Shown: positions 1 to 9,600 of the stretch, piece by piece
How positions within the stretch are numbered: position 1 is the first letter of the stretch
How the letters are laid out: every line of letters begins with the position of its first letter
Assembly: GCF_009647655.1 (NCBI RefSeq)
Contig: NZ_WJFD01000007.1
Coordinates: 62,001-126,000, forward strand
Length of the DNA stretch: 64,000 nt
Reading direction: 5' to 3'
Source: Chitinophaga sp. SYP-B3965
Lineage (GTDB): Bacteria > Bacteroidota > Bacteroidia > Chitinophagales > Chitinophagaceae
Translations under genes and position numbers: made by a program
The notes under the pieces: model-generated
Databases searched by the model: none
Seen by the model: only the letters and a program-made list of their open reading frames with translations
What the model was told of the DNA's origin: nothing

Positions 1-108
1 GCTGCGCGGCAAGGTTCCCGCCAAAAACAACAACCTCAAAAAAACATCCTTTACAAAAAAAGAAACCTCTTTGTAAAAAAAGACCCCCCTTCAAAAAAAT
101 ATAGAAAA

Positions 109-135
109 CCGCCCTTTGCAGCGCGGCAAACGCTC
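109..135 (-). repeat. Dispersed 27-bp repeat, copy A
   Basis: On the + strand this reads CCGCCCTTTGCAGCGCGGCA followed by AACGCTC and runs straight into the stop codon of the minus-strand gene at 135. It differs by one base from the copy at 25590-25616. A further fragment, GCTGCGCGGCAA, lies at positions 1-12, so the element probably recurs upstream of the window. The DNA between (13-108) is A-rich on the + strand and shows no coding signal. Confidence 0.75.
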
Positions 136-542
136 TAATAAGTAACAACCGGCTCCAAATCCTTCGCCATTTCAATCATCGAACTCAACTCATTCAAAGT
201 CGGAACCCTCCCACTCAAATTCTTCAACCCATTCACCTCAGTAACCTTCGCATGCAAATTCTCCGGTACTCTGTTCCGAAGCTCCTTCACAGTATCAACA
301 CCCGCCGCCTCCAAAAGTTCAGCAAACTGATCCCCAATCCCATTGATCCTCATCAGATCCGCATGATTCACCCAGGTAAGGATCAAAGACTCCGGAATCC
401 CGGTAGTCTCCGTAAGTTTAAGCCTGCCAGTCCGGGTAGCCCCATCTTCCAATAACTTAGCCACAGTATTAATCCCAATACCTAACAGCTTGCTGGCATA
501 ATTCGGGCCAATGCCCTGTATCTCATGAATCGGATAACTCAT
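135..542 (-). CDS. DUF4332-type helix-hairpin-helix protein
   Basis: This 135-residue protein is built from two helix-hairpin-helix-like segments. One lies near residues 9-25 (IQGIGPNYASKLLGIGI) and one near 66-83 (INGIGDQFAELLEAAGV). Both follow the GIG-x6-LL-x3-G(I/V) pattern of HhH motifs that contact the DNA backbone without base specificity, as in the DUF4332 family. There is no signal peptide or membrane segment, so it should be cytoplasmic. The ATG at 542 is the only good start. It stands alone, divergent from the M23 gene at 669, with a dispersed repeat abutting its stop. A specific role cannot be read from the sequence; non-specific nucleic-acid binding is inferred from the motif. 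Confidence 0.7.
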   Translation of the reverse strand: MSYPIHEIQGIGPNYASKLLGIGINTVAKLLEDGATRTGRLKLTETTGIPESLILTWVNHADLMRINGIGDQFAELLEAAGVDTVKELRNRVPENLHAKVTEVNGLKNLSGRVPTLNELSSMIEMAKDLEPVVTY

Positions 543-656
543 CTTTAAACGAAATTTAGAAGATCGGAAATTAAGGAAAACCCGGAACCTTTGCTTTAAA
601 AATATGTTAATTCACTGGTTAGCACCGTATTTTTAACGCTAAAGACACATAACTAT

Positions 657-664
657 TACATTTG
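657..664 (+). promoter_or_regulatory. Putative Bacteroidota -7 element, TACATTTG
   Basis: TACATTTG matches the TAnnTTTG -7 consensus of Bacteroidota primary-sigma promoters. Only four bases separate it from the ATG at 669, so the transcript would be leaderless or nearly so. No clear TTG -33 element is visible; a T-run at 630-634 is the nearest candidate. Confidence 0.5.
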
Positions 665-668
665 TAGG

Positions 669-2357
669 ATGAAAAGAACGATCGCATTCTTGCTCTTGCT
701 GCCGCAACTCCTGCAGGCACAAGGGTTGGCGGAAAAGCAATATCCAAAGGGATACTTCAGGAATCCGCTAAACATACCAATAGAACTGGCCGGTAATTTC
801 GGAGAACTCCGCCCCAACCACTTCCACTCGGGCATGGACCTCAAAACACAACAACGGGAAAACCTCCCCGTACACGCAGCAGCAGATGGGTATGTAAGCC
901 GGATAGGCGTATCCCACCTGGGCTTCGGAAACGTATTATATATTACTCACCCCAACGGCTATACTACCGTATACGCTCACTTAAACAAATTCTACCCCTT
1001 AGTGGATGAATACGTGAAAAGGAAACAATACGAGCAGGAAAGCTGGGCATCAGATATTGTACTGCCCCAAGGACTCTTCCCCGTAAAAAAGGGAGATTTC
1101 GTAGCCTGGAGCGGAAACACAGGAGGCTCTGCAGGCCCGCATCTGCATTTCGAGATCAGAGATACCCAAACAGAAAAGCCCCTGAACCCCATGCTTTTCG
1201 GTTTCAGCATTCCAGACACCCGCGCCCCGGAAATTTCCCGGTTAGTGATCTACGATAGGAATAAAAGTCTCTACGAACAATCCCCCATAGTTGTTCCCGT
1301 AAAGAACACAAAAACCGGCTACGTAGCCACCCGCCCCATAGTGAAAGTGGCCACAGACAAAGTAAGCCTGGGCCTCAGCGCGCTGGACAGGCAAAGCAAT
1401 TCCATGAATCCAAACGGAATCTACGAAGCCATGCTTATCAAAAACGGCCAGGTAGACTGCGGTTTCCAGCTGGATAATATCAGTTACGACGAAACCCGCT
1501 ACCTCAATGCGCACATCGATTATAAGATGAAGAAGGCCGGTGGCCCTTACGTTCAACTGCTGTTTGCACTCCCCGGCAACCACCTGGATATTTACCAGGA
1601 CGTATCCGGAAACGGCACCATCGATCTGTCCGATAAACAACCCCACCCCGTAACCATCCGGGTAACAGATGCTTACGGAAATGCCACCAATGTACAGATC
1701 ACCTTGCAACAGGAAGGAAGTTCATCCCCCGAGCCCGTTTGTGCAAACAAGATGTTCGCAGATTCACGGAATATATTTGAAAATAATCAGGTAGAATTTT
1801 ATCTTGAGGAAGGATCTTTATATGATCAGATCTGTTTCAGGTATCTCGAAATTCCTAACGCCACGGCCTATTCCAGCACTTACCGCCTGCATACGGCGCT
1901 GGTGCCGGTTCATTACAGCTTTGGATTGAGGATCAAACCAAACCGCCCGGTTCCTGCGGTATTGCAAAATAAAATGATAATCGTGCGCAAAGGTTTGGGA
2001 GAAAGCGTTTCAGCCACTACCTTTGAGGACGGATGGTATAAAGGCACGTTCCGCGATCTGGGAGATTTTTATCTGACTACAGACACAGAAGCGCCAAGGA
2101 TCGCTCCCCTGGGCAGTATCAAACAGGGCGCGAACCTCTCCAAAGCAGGGAAGATCTCGTTTTCAATGAACGACGCAAGCGGGATCAAATCCTACCGTGC
2201 AGAGCTGGATGGTAAGTGGATAATGTTTTCGCGCCGTAGTAATGTATTATCGTATACCTTCGATGAACATTGTCTACCCGGAAATCATACAGTGACCTTG
2301 ACGGTAACGGATATAGCCAACAACGAATCGACTTACACATTGACCTTTAAACGATAA
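669..2357 (+). CDS. Secreted M23 (LytM-type) peptidase with C-terminal beta-rich region
   Basis: This 562-residue protein has an N-terminal signal peptide (MKRTIAFLLLLPQLLQAQ) and an M23 metallopeptidase domain at about residues 45-175. The zinc ligands look intact: H53 and D57 in HFHSGMD, and H160 in GPHLHFE, with H158 as the catalytic partner. The family cleaves peptidoglycan cross-bridges in the periplasm. Residues 180-562 form a long beta-rich region whose last ~90 residues resemble Ig-like modules; it may recognise cell wall or act as a spacer. The reading frame is complete and the ATG starts the signal peptide directly. The next gene starts 7 bp downstream, so they are probably co-transcribed. 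The true substrate is not established by sequence. Confidence 0.85.
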   Translation: MKRTIAFLLLLPQLLQAQGLAEKQYPKGYFRNPLNIPIELAGNFGELRPNHFHSGMDLKTQQRENLPVHAAADGYVSRIGVSHLGFGNVLYITHPNGYTTVYAHLNKFYPLVDEYVKRKQYEQESWASDIVLPQGLFPVKKGDFVAWSGNTGGSAGPHLHFEIRDTQTEKPLNPMLFGFSIPDTRAPEISRLVIYDRNKSLYEQSPIVVPVKNTKTGYVATRPIVKVATDKVSLGLSALDRQSNSMNPNGIYEAMLIKNGQVDCGFQLDNISYDETRYLNAHIDYKMKKAGGPYVQLLFALPGNHLDIYQDVSGNGTIDLSDKQPHPVTIRVTDAYGNATNVQITLQQEGSSSPEPVCANKMFADSRNIFENNQVEFYLEEGSLYDQICFRYLEIPNATAYSSTYRLHTALVPVHYSFGLRIKPNRPVPAVLQNKMIIVRKGLGESVSATTFEDGWYKGTFRDLGDFYLTTDTEAPRIAPLGSIKQGANLSKAGKISFSMNDASGIKSYRAELDGKWIMFSRRSNVLSYTFDEHCLPGNHTVTLTVTDIANNESTYTLTFKR

Positions 2358-2364
2358 TAACAAC

Positions 2365-3714
2365 ATGACACATCTTAAAGAAGGGGATATAGCACCTTCA
2401 TTCACAGCCATTGATCAGCATGGGCAAACAGTATCGCTTGCTGATTTTAAAGGAAAGAAAGTGATCCTGTACTTCTATCCGCACGATATGACCCCAGGCT
2501 GCACAACCCAGGCCTGTAATCTGCGGGATCACCACAGCCGTCTATTAAGCAAAGGCTATATAGTACTGGGTGTGAGCGAAGATGACGAACAAAGCCACAA
2601 GAAATTCGCAGACGAATACGATCTGCCTTTCCCGCTGTTAGTGGACGAAAGCCACAACATCCTCAACGACTACGGCGTTTGGGGAGAAAAGACTTTCATG
2701 GGCCGCACCTTCGACGGTACCCACCGCACCACTTTCCTGATAGATGAGGACGGCGAGATCGCACACATCATCCACAAACCAAACAACGGCGACCACGCTG
2801 CAGAAATAATCGAACTCTGGGAAGGAGATGGTTCCGAATTCAAAACCGAACCCGCTGAAGAAGAAGCCGCCACACCAGCTTCAGATGAGCACGTGATCAG
2901 CTCTGTAGAAAAAGCCGTTCGCGCTTTCACCCCTAAACCGCATCCGGTTCCAAAGGTAGAAGCAGAAGAACCAGCTACAGCAGAAGCTGCCGCCCCTGCG
3001 CCCAAGCCCAAAGCTAAACGCGTAGCCAAACCAAAAGCAAAACCTGCAGTAGCAGAAGTAGCCGCTCCGGCACCAGCCGGTGCTCCTAAAGCAAAAGCTA
3101 AAACCGCCGCTAAACCAGCAGCGAAGAAAGCCGCCGCTAAGCCAGCACCAAAAGCCGCCGCTCCAAAAGCAAAAGCTAAAACTGCCGCCAAAGCAGTAGC
3201 TCCTAAAGCAAAAGCAAAAGCAGCAGCACCTAAAAAAGCAGTAGCTAAAAAAGCCGCAGCCAAAGCAGCACCTAAAAAGGCAGCACCTAAAAAAGCAGCA
3301 GCTAAGAAGGTTGCACCAAAAGCAAAAGCTAAAGTAGCACCAAAGAAAGCAGCTCCTAAAAAAGCAGCAGCTAAAAAGGTAGCACCAAAAGCAAAAGCCA
3401 AAGTAGCGCCAAAGAAAGCCGCTCCTAAAAAAGCAGCAGCTAAAAAGGTAGCACCAAAAGCAAAAGCCAAAGTAGCACCAAAGAAAGCCGCTCCTAAAAA
3501 AGCAGCAGCTAAAAAGGCAGCACCCAAAAAAGCAGTAGCAAAAGGCAAAGCGAAAGCAGCCCCTAAAGCAAAAGCGAAGGTTGCACCTAAGAAAGCAGCA
3601 GCAAAAGCCAAGGTAGCGCCTAAAAAGGCCATTGCAAAAGCAAAAGCAGCCCCCAAGGCAAAAGCCAAAGCCGCTCCTAAAAAAGCAGCCGCCAAAAAGG
3701 GAAAAAAGAAATAA
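2365..3714 (+). CDS. BCP-type peroxiredoxin fused to histone H1-like Lys/Ala/Pro tail
   Basis: Residues 1-152 form a complete thioredoxin-fold peroxiredoxin of the BCP/PrxQ class. The peroxidatic cysteine C46 lies in YPHDMTPGCTT and a second cysteine, C51, sits at the spacing typical of the intramolecular resolving cysteine. It should reduce H2O2 and organic hydroperoxides using thioredoxin. An acidic linker (about 152-180) leads into about 270 residues made almost only of Lys, Ala, Pro and Val, including a 23-residue unit repeated in tandem. BCP enzymes are usually about 150 residues, so the tail is a fusion. Similar AK-rich tails occur in histone H1-like bacterial proteins, so DNA or RNA binding is a plausible inference. 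It ends at a strong terminator. Confidence 0.88.
   Translation: MTHLKEGDIAPSFTAIDQHGQTVSLADFKGKKVILYFYPHDMTPGCTTQACNLRDHHSRLLSKGYIVLGVSEDDEQSHKKFADEYDLPFPLLVDESHNILNDYGVWGEKTFMGRTFDGTHRTTFLIDEDGEIAHIIHKPNNGDHAAEIIELWEGDGSEFKTEPAEEEAATPASDEHVISSVEKAVRAFTPKPHPVPKVEAEEPATAEAAAPAPKPKAKRVAKPKAKPAVAEVAAPAPAGAPKAKAKTAAKPAAKKAAAKPAPKAAAPKAKAKTAAKAVAPKAKAKAAAPKKAVAKKAAAKAAPKKAAPKKAAAKKVAPKAKAKVAPKKAAPKKAAAKKVAPKAKAKVAPKKAAPKKAAAKKVAPKAKAKVAPKKAAPKKAAAKKAAPKKAVAKGKAKAAPKAKAKVAPKKAAAKAKVAPKKAIAKAKAAPKAKAKAAPKKAAAKKGKKK
3274..3510 (+). repeat. 69-bp tandem repeat inside the peroxiredoxin tail
   Basis: Three full 69-bp units (3274-3342, 3343-3411, 3412-3480) and part of a fourth encode the same 23 residues, KKAAPKKAAAKKVAP followed by KAKAKVAP. 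The motif AAAGTAGC recurs at exactly 69-bp spacing (3331, 3400, 3469). The units differ mainly at synonymous positions. Confidence 0.85.
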
Positions 3715-3735
3715 TCCTGAATCTCTTTATAATAG

Positions 3736-3768
3736 AAAAGGCCGTATCAATTGATACGGCCTTTTTTT
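3736..3768 (+). terminator. Rho-independent terminator after the peroxiredoxin gene
   Basis: A perfect palindrome, AGGCCGTATCAA with TTGATACGGCCT (3739-3762), is flanked by A residues upstream and followed by a run of seven T. It lies 22 bp after the stop codon. Confidence 0.9.
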
Positions 3769-3864
3769 GTGGCCATTGAACAGGTCACTCCTATATCCCA
3801 GATACGTTTGACATAGGCTCAAGATTCGATGAGAAATGCAAGATAAAAGCCTTATCTTAGTACA

Positions 3865-4380
3865 ATGGCACTAACAAACGATAACGTCATCCTCCGGAAG
3901 GCCACAGGTACCTTCGCAAAGCAGATCGTCTTCCGTCAGCGGTTCGGTAAAACCGTGATGTGCAACCGCCCCTGCAAATACCCACCCAAAACCCCCACCC
4001 AGATAGCGAACCAGGAACGCTTTTCAAGAGCCAACGATTTCGCCAAAGCCGCCGTTAAGGACCCGGAAAAGAAGGCGTACTATCAATCCATAAAGAAACC
4101 CAACCAAACCGCCTTCAACGCAGCTTTTCAGGATGCTTATAATAAACCGGAAGTAGAAGTAAGTGTAAAAGAAAAGACAATCACCATCAAAGTGACTGGC
4201 AAACACCGTGTAGAGAAAGTGAAAGTAGGCAACAGCTTCGCCGTATTGAAAAACAACGAATGGGAACATAAACTCGTGGAAACCCCCTTCATCGTCCAGG
4301 TATATGATATAGCCGGGAACATTTGCACAATAGATTACGGGAAACTGCGGGCAACACGGCTTGTAAGATTCCCGTCATAG
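3865..4380 (+). CDS. Hypothetical protein, 171 aa
   Basis: I do not recognise a family. The protein has no signal peptide or membrane segment. Its N-terminal half is basic and rich in Asn, Gln, Lys and Ala, with a short CNRPCKYPP element near residues 34-42. Its C-terminal half alternates hydrophobic and charged residues (VEVSVKEKTITIKVTGKHRVEKVKV), suggesting a small beta-sheet domain. It is preceded by a terminator, so it is probably its own transcription unit. Its last 46 bp overlap the end of the convergent lipoprotein gene. Codon use resembles that of the neighbours, which supports real coding. Confidence 0.6.
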   Translation: MALTNDNVILRKATGTFAKQIVFRQRFGKTVMCNRPCKYPPKTPTQIANQERFSRANDFAKAAVKDPEKKAYYQSIKKPNQTAFNAAFQDAYNKPEVEVSVKEKTITIKVTGKHRVEKVKVGNSFAVLKNNEWEHKLVETPFIVQVYDIAGNICTIDYGKLRATRLVRFPS

Positions 4381-4865
4381 ATTATTATTTGTGCATATCT
4401 CCCCTTATACTTCTTTAAATATTTAGTGTAAATAAGGAAAAAGGTATCATCATCAAATACAACATGGCTTTTAATCTCCAGTGTAACAAAATTATTAAAT
4501 CCTTCGCGCCACGCTTCCCTCCACAGGTTTAAAGTACAGCTGTCACTCCCCGTTTCTTTTTTTATGAAAGCAACCAGGTCAGGATCGCAATCTATGTATG
4601 TGCCTTCCTCCGTGGCCCTACGATTAACTTTTATATACCAATCCCCTTTCCGAACACCATCCTGATAGCTAAGCTTATAAAAGACCCCGTCATTTTCATA
4701 CCGGGCAATAACAACACCCGTAAAAGGCTTCCCGGTCTTTTTCAGCCACGTGATGCCATCCTTGTAAAATACTTCGCTCTCCGCAACATAGGTAGCAGAT
4801 GTAACCGGTGCCACGGTTGGATGGCAGGAAACAAAAAGGACACATAACAAAAGCAAAGATCGCAT
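4335..4865 (-). CDS. Small lipoprotein, 176 aa
   Basis: The start is placed at the ATG at 4865 because it opens a lipoprotein signal (MRSLLLLCVLFVSC, lipobox cysteine at residue 14); upstream in-frame codons lack signal-peptide character. The mature part contains a segment near residues 40-75 (TGKPFTGVVIARYENDG and the following KLSYQDGVRKGDWY) that resembles the MORN/YwqK-like beta-hairpin repeats of cell-surface proteins. It is probably anchored in an envelope membrane facing the periplasm. The gene follows gldJ on the same strand, 70 bp downstream. Its 3' end overlaps the convergent gene at 4335-4380. The function is unknown. Confidence 0.6.
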   Translation of the reverse strand: MRSLLLLCVLFVSCHPTVAPVTSATYVAESEVFYKDGITWLKKTGKPFTGVVIARYENDGVFYKLSYQDGVRKGDWYIKVNRRATEEGTYIDCDPDLVAFIKKETGSDSCTLNLWREAWREGFNNFVTLEIKSHVVFDDDTFFLIYTKYLKKYKGRYAQIIIYDGNLTSRVARSFP

Positions 4866-4935
4866 GGGGCAGAAGGTATAAAAAAAAGGCCACCTCACAG
4901 AGGCAGCCCTTCCAAAAAATATACACACTAATGAA

Positions 4936-6480
4936 TTATCTCTTCTGACGTTGCTTCTTAAAAGTATTACCCGTCTTAAACTTATTCCCCTCAGGGCTAC
5001 CCACCCTATCCATCGCACAACGGAAACCTACAGTATTAGTAGCCATATCCTCCTGCATGAAACGACGTGCACCAGGAGACAACCAATAAGCCCTGTCATT
5101 CCAGCTACCACCTTTGATCACCCGTGATTTATCATTCACGAGAGAAGTGATACCATAACCATATTCAACAAGAGAAAGAGAGTCACCATCTAAGTAGTTG
5201 ATCACATCACCCTTCTGATAGTTCAAACGGCTGGCACTTTCTTCATCCGTTACATCCCTCATCTTCAGCATACCCAGGCTATCCTTTTCAAACTCCTTCT
5301 CACCATTTTGATAAACAGTCTGGAATTTGTTACCCCGGAAGTAGTTAAAGTCGTCACCATCAATCGTCGTCAATGGTCTGTAAACGTCATTCACCCACTC
5401 CGCTACGTTGCCGGACATATTATAGATACCGAAAGTATTAGGGAAGTAAGAAAGAACAGGAGCAGGAATGGACGCCTTATCGTTCAATCCACCGGCCATA
5501 CCCATGTTATCACCAGATCCACGTTTGAAGTTCGCCAGGAACTGACCTTGCCAGTTACCGCGGCGGATATCTCTGAGGCCGCTGTTGTTAGTACCCCAGG
5601 AGTAGATCTGTTTGTTCATGATCAGCTCTTCCCCACGTTTTCCTTCTTTCTTGGAAGGATTCGGGTTCTGGCCGATATATCCGAGTGCTGCATATTCCCA
5701 CTCTGCTTCAGTTGGCAGGCGGTAAGCTGGCAGCATGATACCATCTTCAAATTGTGCACCACGGGGTGAACCATCTGCATTAGCGAACTGCTTCTTGGCA
5801 GATTTCGTCATTTTACCCGGAGTACCTTCATACAGACCAGCCATGTAAGCCTTACTGTCGAACGTATTATCATCCGCCTGGTTCATGATATCTGCTTTGG
5901 AGAGGAGACCTGCATCCATCAGCAGTTTTTCATTCACACGGTTGGAGCGCCATTTGGCATAGTCCGTAGCTTGTTTCCAGCTAACACCTACAACCGGGTA
6001 GTTATTATAAGCAGGGTGGCGGAAATAATACTCCACCAGCGGCTCATTATAAGCTAACTCACTACGCCATACCAGGGAATCCGGTAAAGCATTGCGGTAA
6101 ACGTCAGGGAAAGATTCGAAGTACATACGGTTTAACCAGTACAGGTACTCACGATAGTTGATGTTGGAAACTTCATTCTCATCAATGTAGAAGGAAGAAA
6201 CCGTGATCCGGCGGGGGATGTTGTTCCAGTCACCCATTACGTCCTGCTCAGTGGCGCCCATAGCGAATGTACCGCCCTGAACAAACACTAAACCAGGGCC
6301 AGTGAACTGGTCCTTTGCTTTAGCAACGGAAAAACCACCCATTTTAGGGTCGTTATAAGCCCACCCGGTGGCGGAAGATGATTCTTTTTTCTTTCCAAAA
6401 AGACCACCATTCTTACAGGCCGACATCGACATTAAAACGCCGGTGCCGATGATCAAGGATAAGGAGGTTAATCTGCGCAT
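4936..6480 (-). CDS. gldJ: GldJ-like gliding motility/type IX secretion lipoprotein (SUMF1 fold)
   Basis: This 514-residue protein begins with a lipoprotein signal (lipobox MSAC near residues 18-21) and carries a formylglycine-generating-enzyme (SUMF1-like) domain over most of its length. Recognisable segments include FVQGGTFAMG, ENEVSNINYREYLYW, YRLPTEAEWEYAA, MSGNVAEWVNDVY and the terminal VIKGGSWNDRAYW plus GFRCAMD. GldJ and GldK share this fold. GldJ is preferred because the gene is divergent from porU-porV, the arrangement known in Flavobacterium, and no gldLMN follow. GldJ is an outer-membrane lipoprotein needed for stable type IX secretion and gliding; SUMF1 enzymatic activity is not expected. 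A well-formed promoter lies upstream at 6531-6560. Confidence 0.85.
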   Translation of the reverse strand: MRRLTSLSLIIGTGVLMSMSACKNGGLFGKKKESSSATGWAYNDPKMGGFSVAKAKDQFTGPGLVFVQGGTFAMGATEQDVMGDWNNIPRRITVSSFYIDENEVSNINYREYLYWLNRMYFESFPDVYRNALPDSLVWRSELAYNEPLVEYYFRHPAYNNYPVVGVSWKQATDYAKWRSNRVNEKLLMDAGLLSKADIMNQADDNTFDSKAYMAGLYEGTPGKMTKSAKKQFANADGSPRGAQFEDGIMLPAYRLPTEAEWEYAALGYIGQNPNPSKKEGKRGEELIMNKQIYSWGTNNSGLRDIRRGNWQGQFLANFKRGSGDNMGMAGGLNDKASIPAPVLSYFPNTFGIYNMSGNVAEWVNDVYRPLTTIDGDDFNYFRGNKFQTVYQNGEKEFEKDSLGMLKMRDVTDEESASRLNYQKGDVINYLDGDSLSLVEYGYGITSLVNDKSRVIKGGSWNDRAYWLSPGARRFMQEDMATNTVGFRCAMDRVGSPEGNKFKTGNTFKKQRQKR

Positions 6481-6530
6481 GCGAAAACAGCTTTTATCTA
6501 TTCAATTTAGGTATTCAAATATAGTAAACG

Positions 6531-6560
6531 CAAATGTAATCTTTTTTATTTTATGGCAAA
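6531..6560 (-). promoter_or_regulatory. Promoter for gldJ (TTTG, 18 bp, TACATTTG)
   Basis: On the minus strand TTTG at 6560-6557 is followed after 18 bp by TACATTTG at 6538-6531, matching the Bacteroidota TTG/TAnnTTTG promoter. A second -7-like element, TATATTTG, is at 6523-6516. Either gives a short leader for the ATG at 6480. Confidence 0.6.
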
Positions 6561-6626
6561 AAAAATTAATCTATAACATTATGCGTTTAACCGATTATCC
6601 GTAGAACGAATGTCCTAATCTGCTGG

Positions 6627-6657
6627 TTGTGAAATATCCCAAGATACATTAGGTTTG
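6627..6657 (+). promoter_or_regulatory. Promoter for porU (TTG, 20 bp, TAGGTTTG)
   Basis: TTG at 6627-6629 is followed 20 bp later by TAGGTTTG at 6650-6657, a match to the Bacteroidota promoter pattern. The porU ATG lies 28 bp downstream of the element. Confidence 0.5.
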
Positions 6658-6685
6658 TGATAAATATAAAACGCTGCCATATTTT

Positions 6686-9600
6686 ATGTTCTGCCGCCGC
6701 TCCGTTCTTTGTGCTTTTATTTGCCTGCTTTGCTTGCAGGGAAAGGTTTTCGCTCAAAGGACCTATGCTCCACGCTCTGTACTGGCAGATGGCAACTGGT
6801 ATAAATTGTCTGTAAAAGAGCCCGGTGTATATAAGATAGACCTCCCTTTACTCAATGCCATGGGCATTTCTACTACTAATCTCGCTTCCTCCCAGATCCG
6901 CTTGTTTGGCAACGGTGGCAGCATGCTCCCGGAAGATAATGCCCTGCCCCGGCCGGATGATCTGCTCCAAAACGCGCTTTCCGTGGTTGATGGAGGTGAT
7001 GGCTTATTAAACGGTAACGATTATGTTTTATTTTACGCGCCCGGCCCCCATTCCTGGCAAAATAACCAGCACATACAGCATTTGTATGCAGATTCCGTCT
7101 GCTATTTCCTGAACATCGCGCCTGGCGGGCTTCGCATCATAACAGACAATGCCAGGCCGATCCCAAATATGCAAATAAATTCTTTTGATTTTCGGGCTTT
7201 TTATGAAAAAGAATTAGTGAATCTCCTCTCCAGCGGCAAAAGCTGGCTGGGAGAAGAATTTAACAGCGCTGTTGCTGAAAGGAATGTTACTATCCCATTG
7301 CCTGCCAGTGGTTTAACAGACATAAACGTACATTTTCGCGGCGCCGCCAGAACTACCGGCAGTTCCCGTTTTGAAGTGTATATGAATAATGTACAGCTTG
7401 GCAATCTGTCTGTTACGCCGGTTTCAGGGAATATCTTCGACACATATGCCAGTATTGCTGATGGAACTTTCACCGCCAGCGGCCCCGCCAACTTTAATAT
7501 TAAGTACATAGGAAATGCCAGCGCAAAAGGCTGGTTGGATTATCTCGAAATATTTGGAAGAAGTGCACTCACCCTTCCAACCGAAGGTTCCCTCAATTTT
7601 CGCGATACCCGCAGTATCGGAAGGATAGGAGAGTTCCAGATCAATCAGGCCAATGCACAAACACAGGTTTGGGACATCACAGATCCCATCAAACCCATTT
7701 CCATCACTACCACGCTAAATGGCAACACTTTACGTTTTACAAGAGATGCCACTACCCTGAAGGAATACATCGCTTTTTCCAATACCACTGCAAAACCAAC
7801 GTTTATTGGTCCCGTACCGAATCAAAACCTCCACGGCCAGGGGCCCGCAGACATGCTGATCATTACGGCGAACAGCTTACGCAGCGAAGCAGAACGGCTT
7901 GCAGTTTACCACCAGGCCACCGTGATCACCGTAGAAAATATCTATAACGAATTCAGTGCCGGCATCGCAGATCCCACTGCCATCAGGGATTTCATCAAAA
8001 TGCAGTACGACCGCCACGGCATAAAATACCTCTTGCTTTTCGGCCGCGCATCATTTGATTATAAGAACAGAATACCGAACAACACCAATATCGTCCCCAC
8101 CTGGCAAAGCGTTTCATCCTTTCACGGGATCAATTCCTACATGTCAGACGACTACTTCGGATTCCTGGACAATACAGATGATATCGCCGGAAATCCTTTA
8201 CTGGACGTAGCTATAGGACGCTTACCTGTAAAAAACACAACAGAAGCAAAAGACATCGTAGATAAGATCATCAATTACCATGATCCCAAAACCTTCGGCC
8301 CATGGCGCAACGAAATGACCTTCGTAGCAGATGATGAAGACGATAACCTCCATTTGGAAGACGCCGAAAAAGTAAGCAGTATTCTAACACAGGAGCAACC
8401 ACAATACAACATCAGCAAGATCTATTTAGACGCTTTTCCGCAAGTATCGGATGCCGGTGGAAGTCGCTACCCTGCTGCAAATGAAGCCGTTAACAATAAA
8501 ATGTTCAATGGCACACTGGTCTGGAATTACACCGGCCACGGAAGTTTCTCCCGCCTCGCAGAAGAAGCGATATTAGAAGAAACCTCCCCGAACAACTGGA
8601 ACAACGCCACCAAATTACCTTTGATGGTAACCGCCACCTGTGATTTTGCGCCCTTCGACAATCCTAACTTCAATTCATTGGGAGAGCAGTTATTAAATAG
8701 AAAAGAAGGTGGTGCCATAGCCCTCATGACCACCACCCGCGCAGTTTTCGCTTTCTCCAACCTGGTGATGAACTCCAACTATTTCCGCCTGGCCTTCCAA
8801 CCCGGCGCCGGAGGAAAAATGCCCACACTGGGAGAAGGCGCCATGATGGCCAAAAACGAAACCTACGCCAACTTCGGCGACATCATTAATAACAGGAAAT
8901 TCCAACTCCTCGGCGATCCCGCACTCACACTGGCTTTCCCGAAATGGCGCGTCTATACAGATTCCATCAACGGCCAATCTGTAAGCAGCACAGACACCCT
9001 CAAAGCATTAGGAAAATACACCTTCCAGGGAAGTGTAAGAGATGCCGGAGGCCTCATCAGAACAGGATACAACGGAACTATATCTGTAACCGTTTTCGAT
9101 AAACCAGCCGGCAGAAGCACCCGGGCCAATGATCCCACCAGTCGCGCTGTAGTTTATGAAGAACAGGACCGCATCCTTTACAAAGGCAACCAGAATGTAA
9201 GGAACGGCCGGTTCAGCTTTACTTTCGTGGTCCCAAAAGACATTGCCCAAACCAGTGGCAGCGGAAAGATCAGTTATTATACAAGTAACGAAACAGAAGA
9301 CGGTGGCGGATTTTACAGCCAGATAGCCGTAAACGGAACCGCCACAAACGCCCCCGCAGATAATAAAGGCCCTGAAATAAAAGCCTGGATAGACAATCCA
9401 TCCTTCATAAATGGTGGCATTACCAGCGAAAACCCTTTGCTGTTGCTGCATTTACAGGATGAAAACGGTATCAATGCCACAGGGAATGGCATCGGCCATG
9501 ATATCATCGCCATATTAGACGATAGCACCCGTTATTATGTGATGAACGACTTCTACGAAGCCATCCCCGGAGATTTCAGGGAAGGAAATGTGCGATTCCC

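Noticed and set aside
2670..3695. 341-residue ORF antisense to the peroxiredoxin tail
   Set aside because: It is an Ala/Phe/Leu/Gly low-complexity mirror of the Lys/Ala/Pro repeat codons, and the real gene on the other strand is clear.
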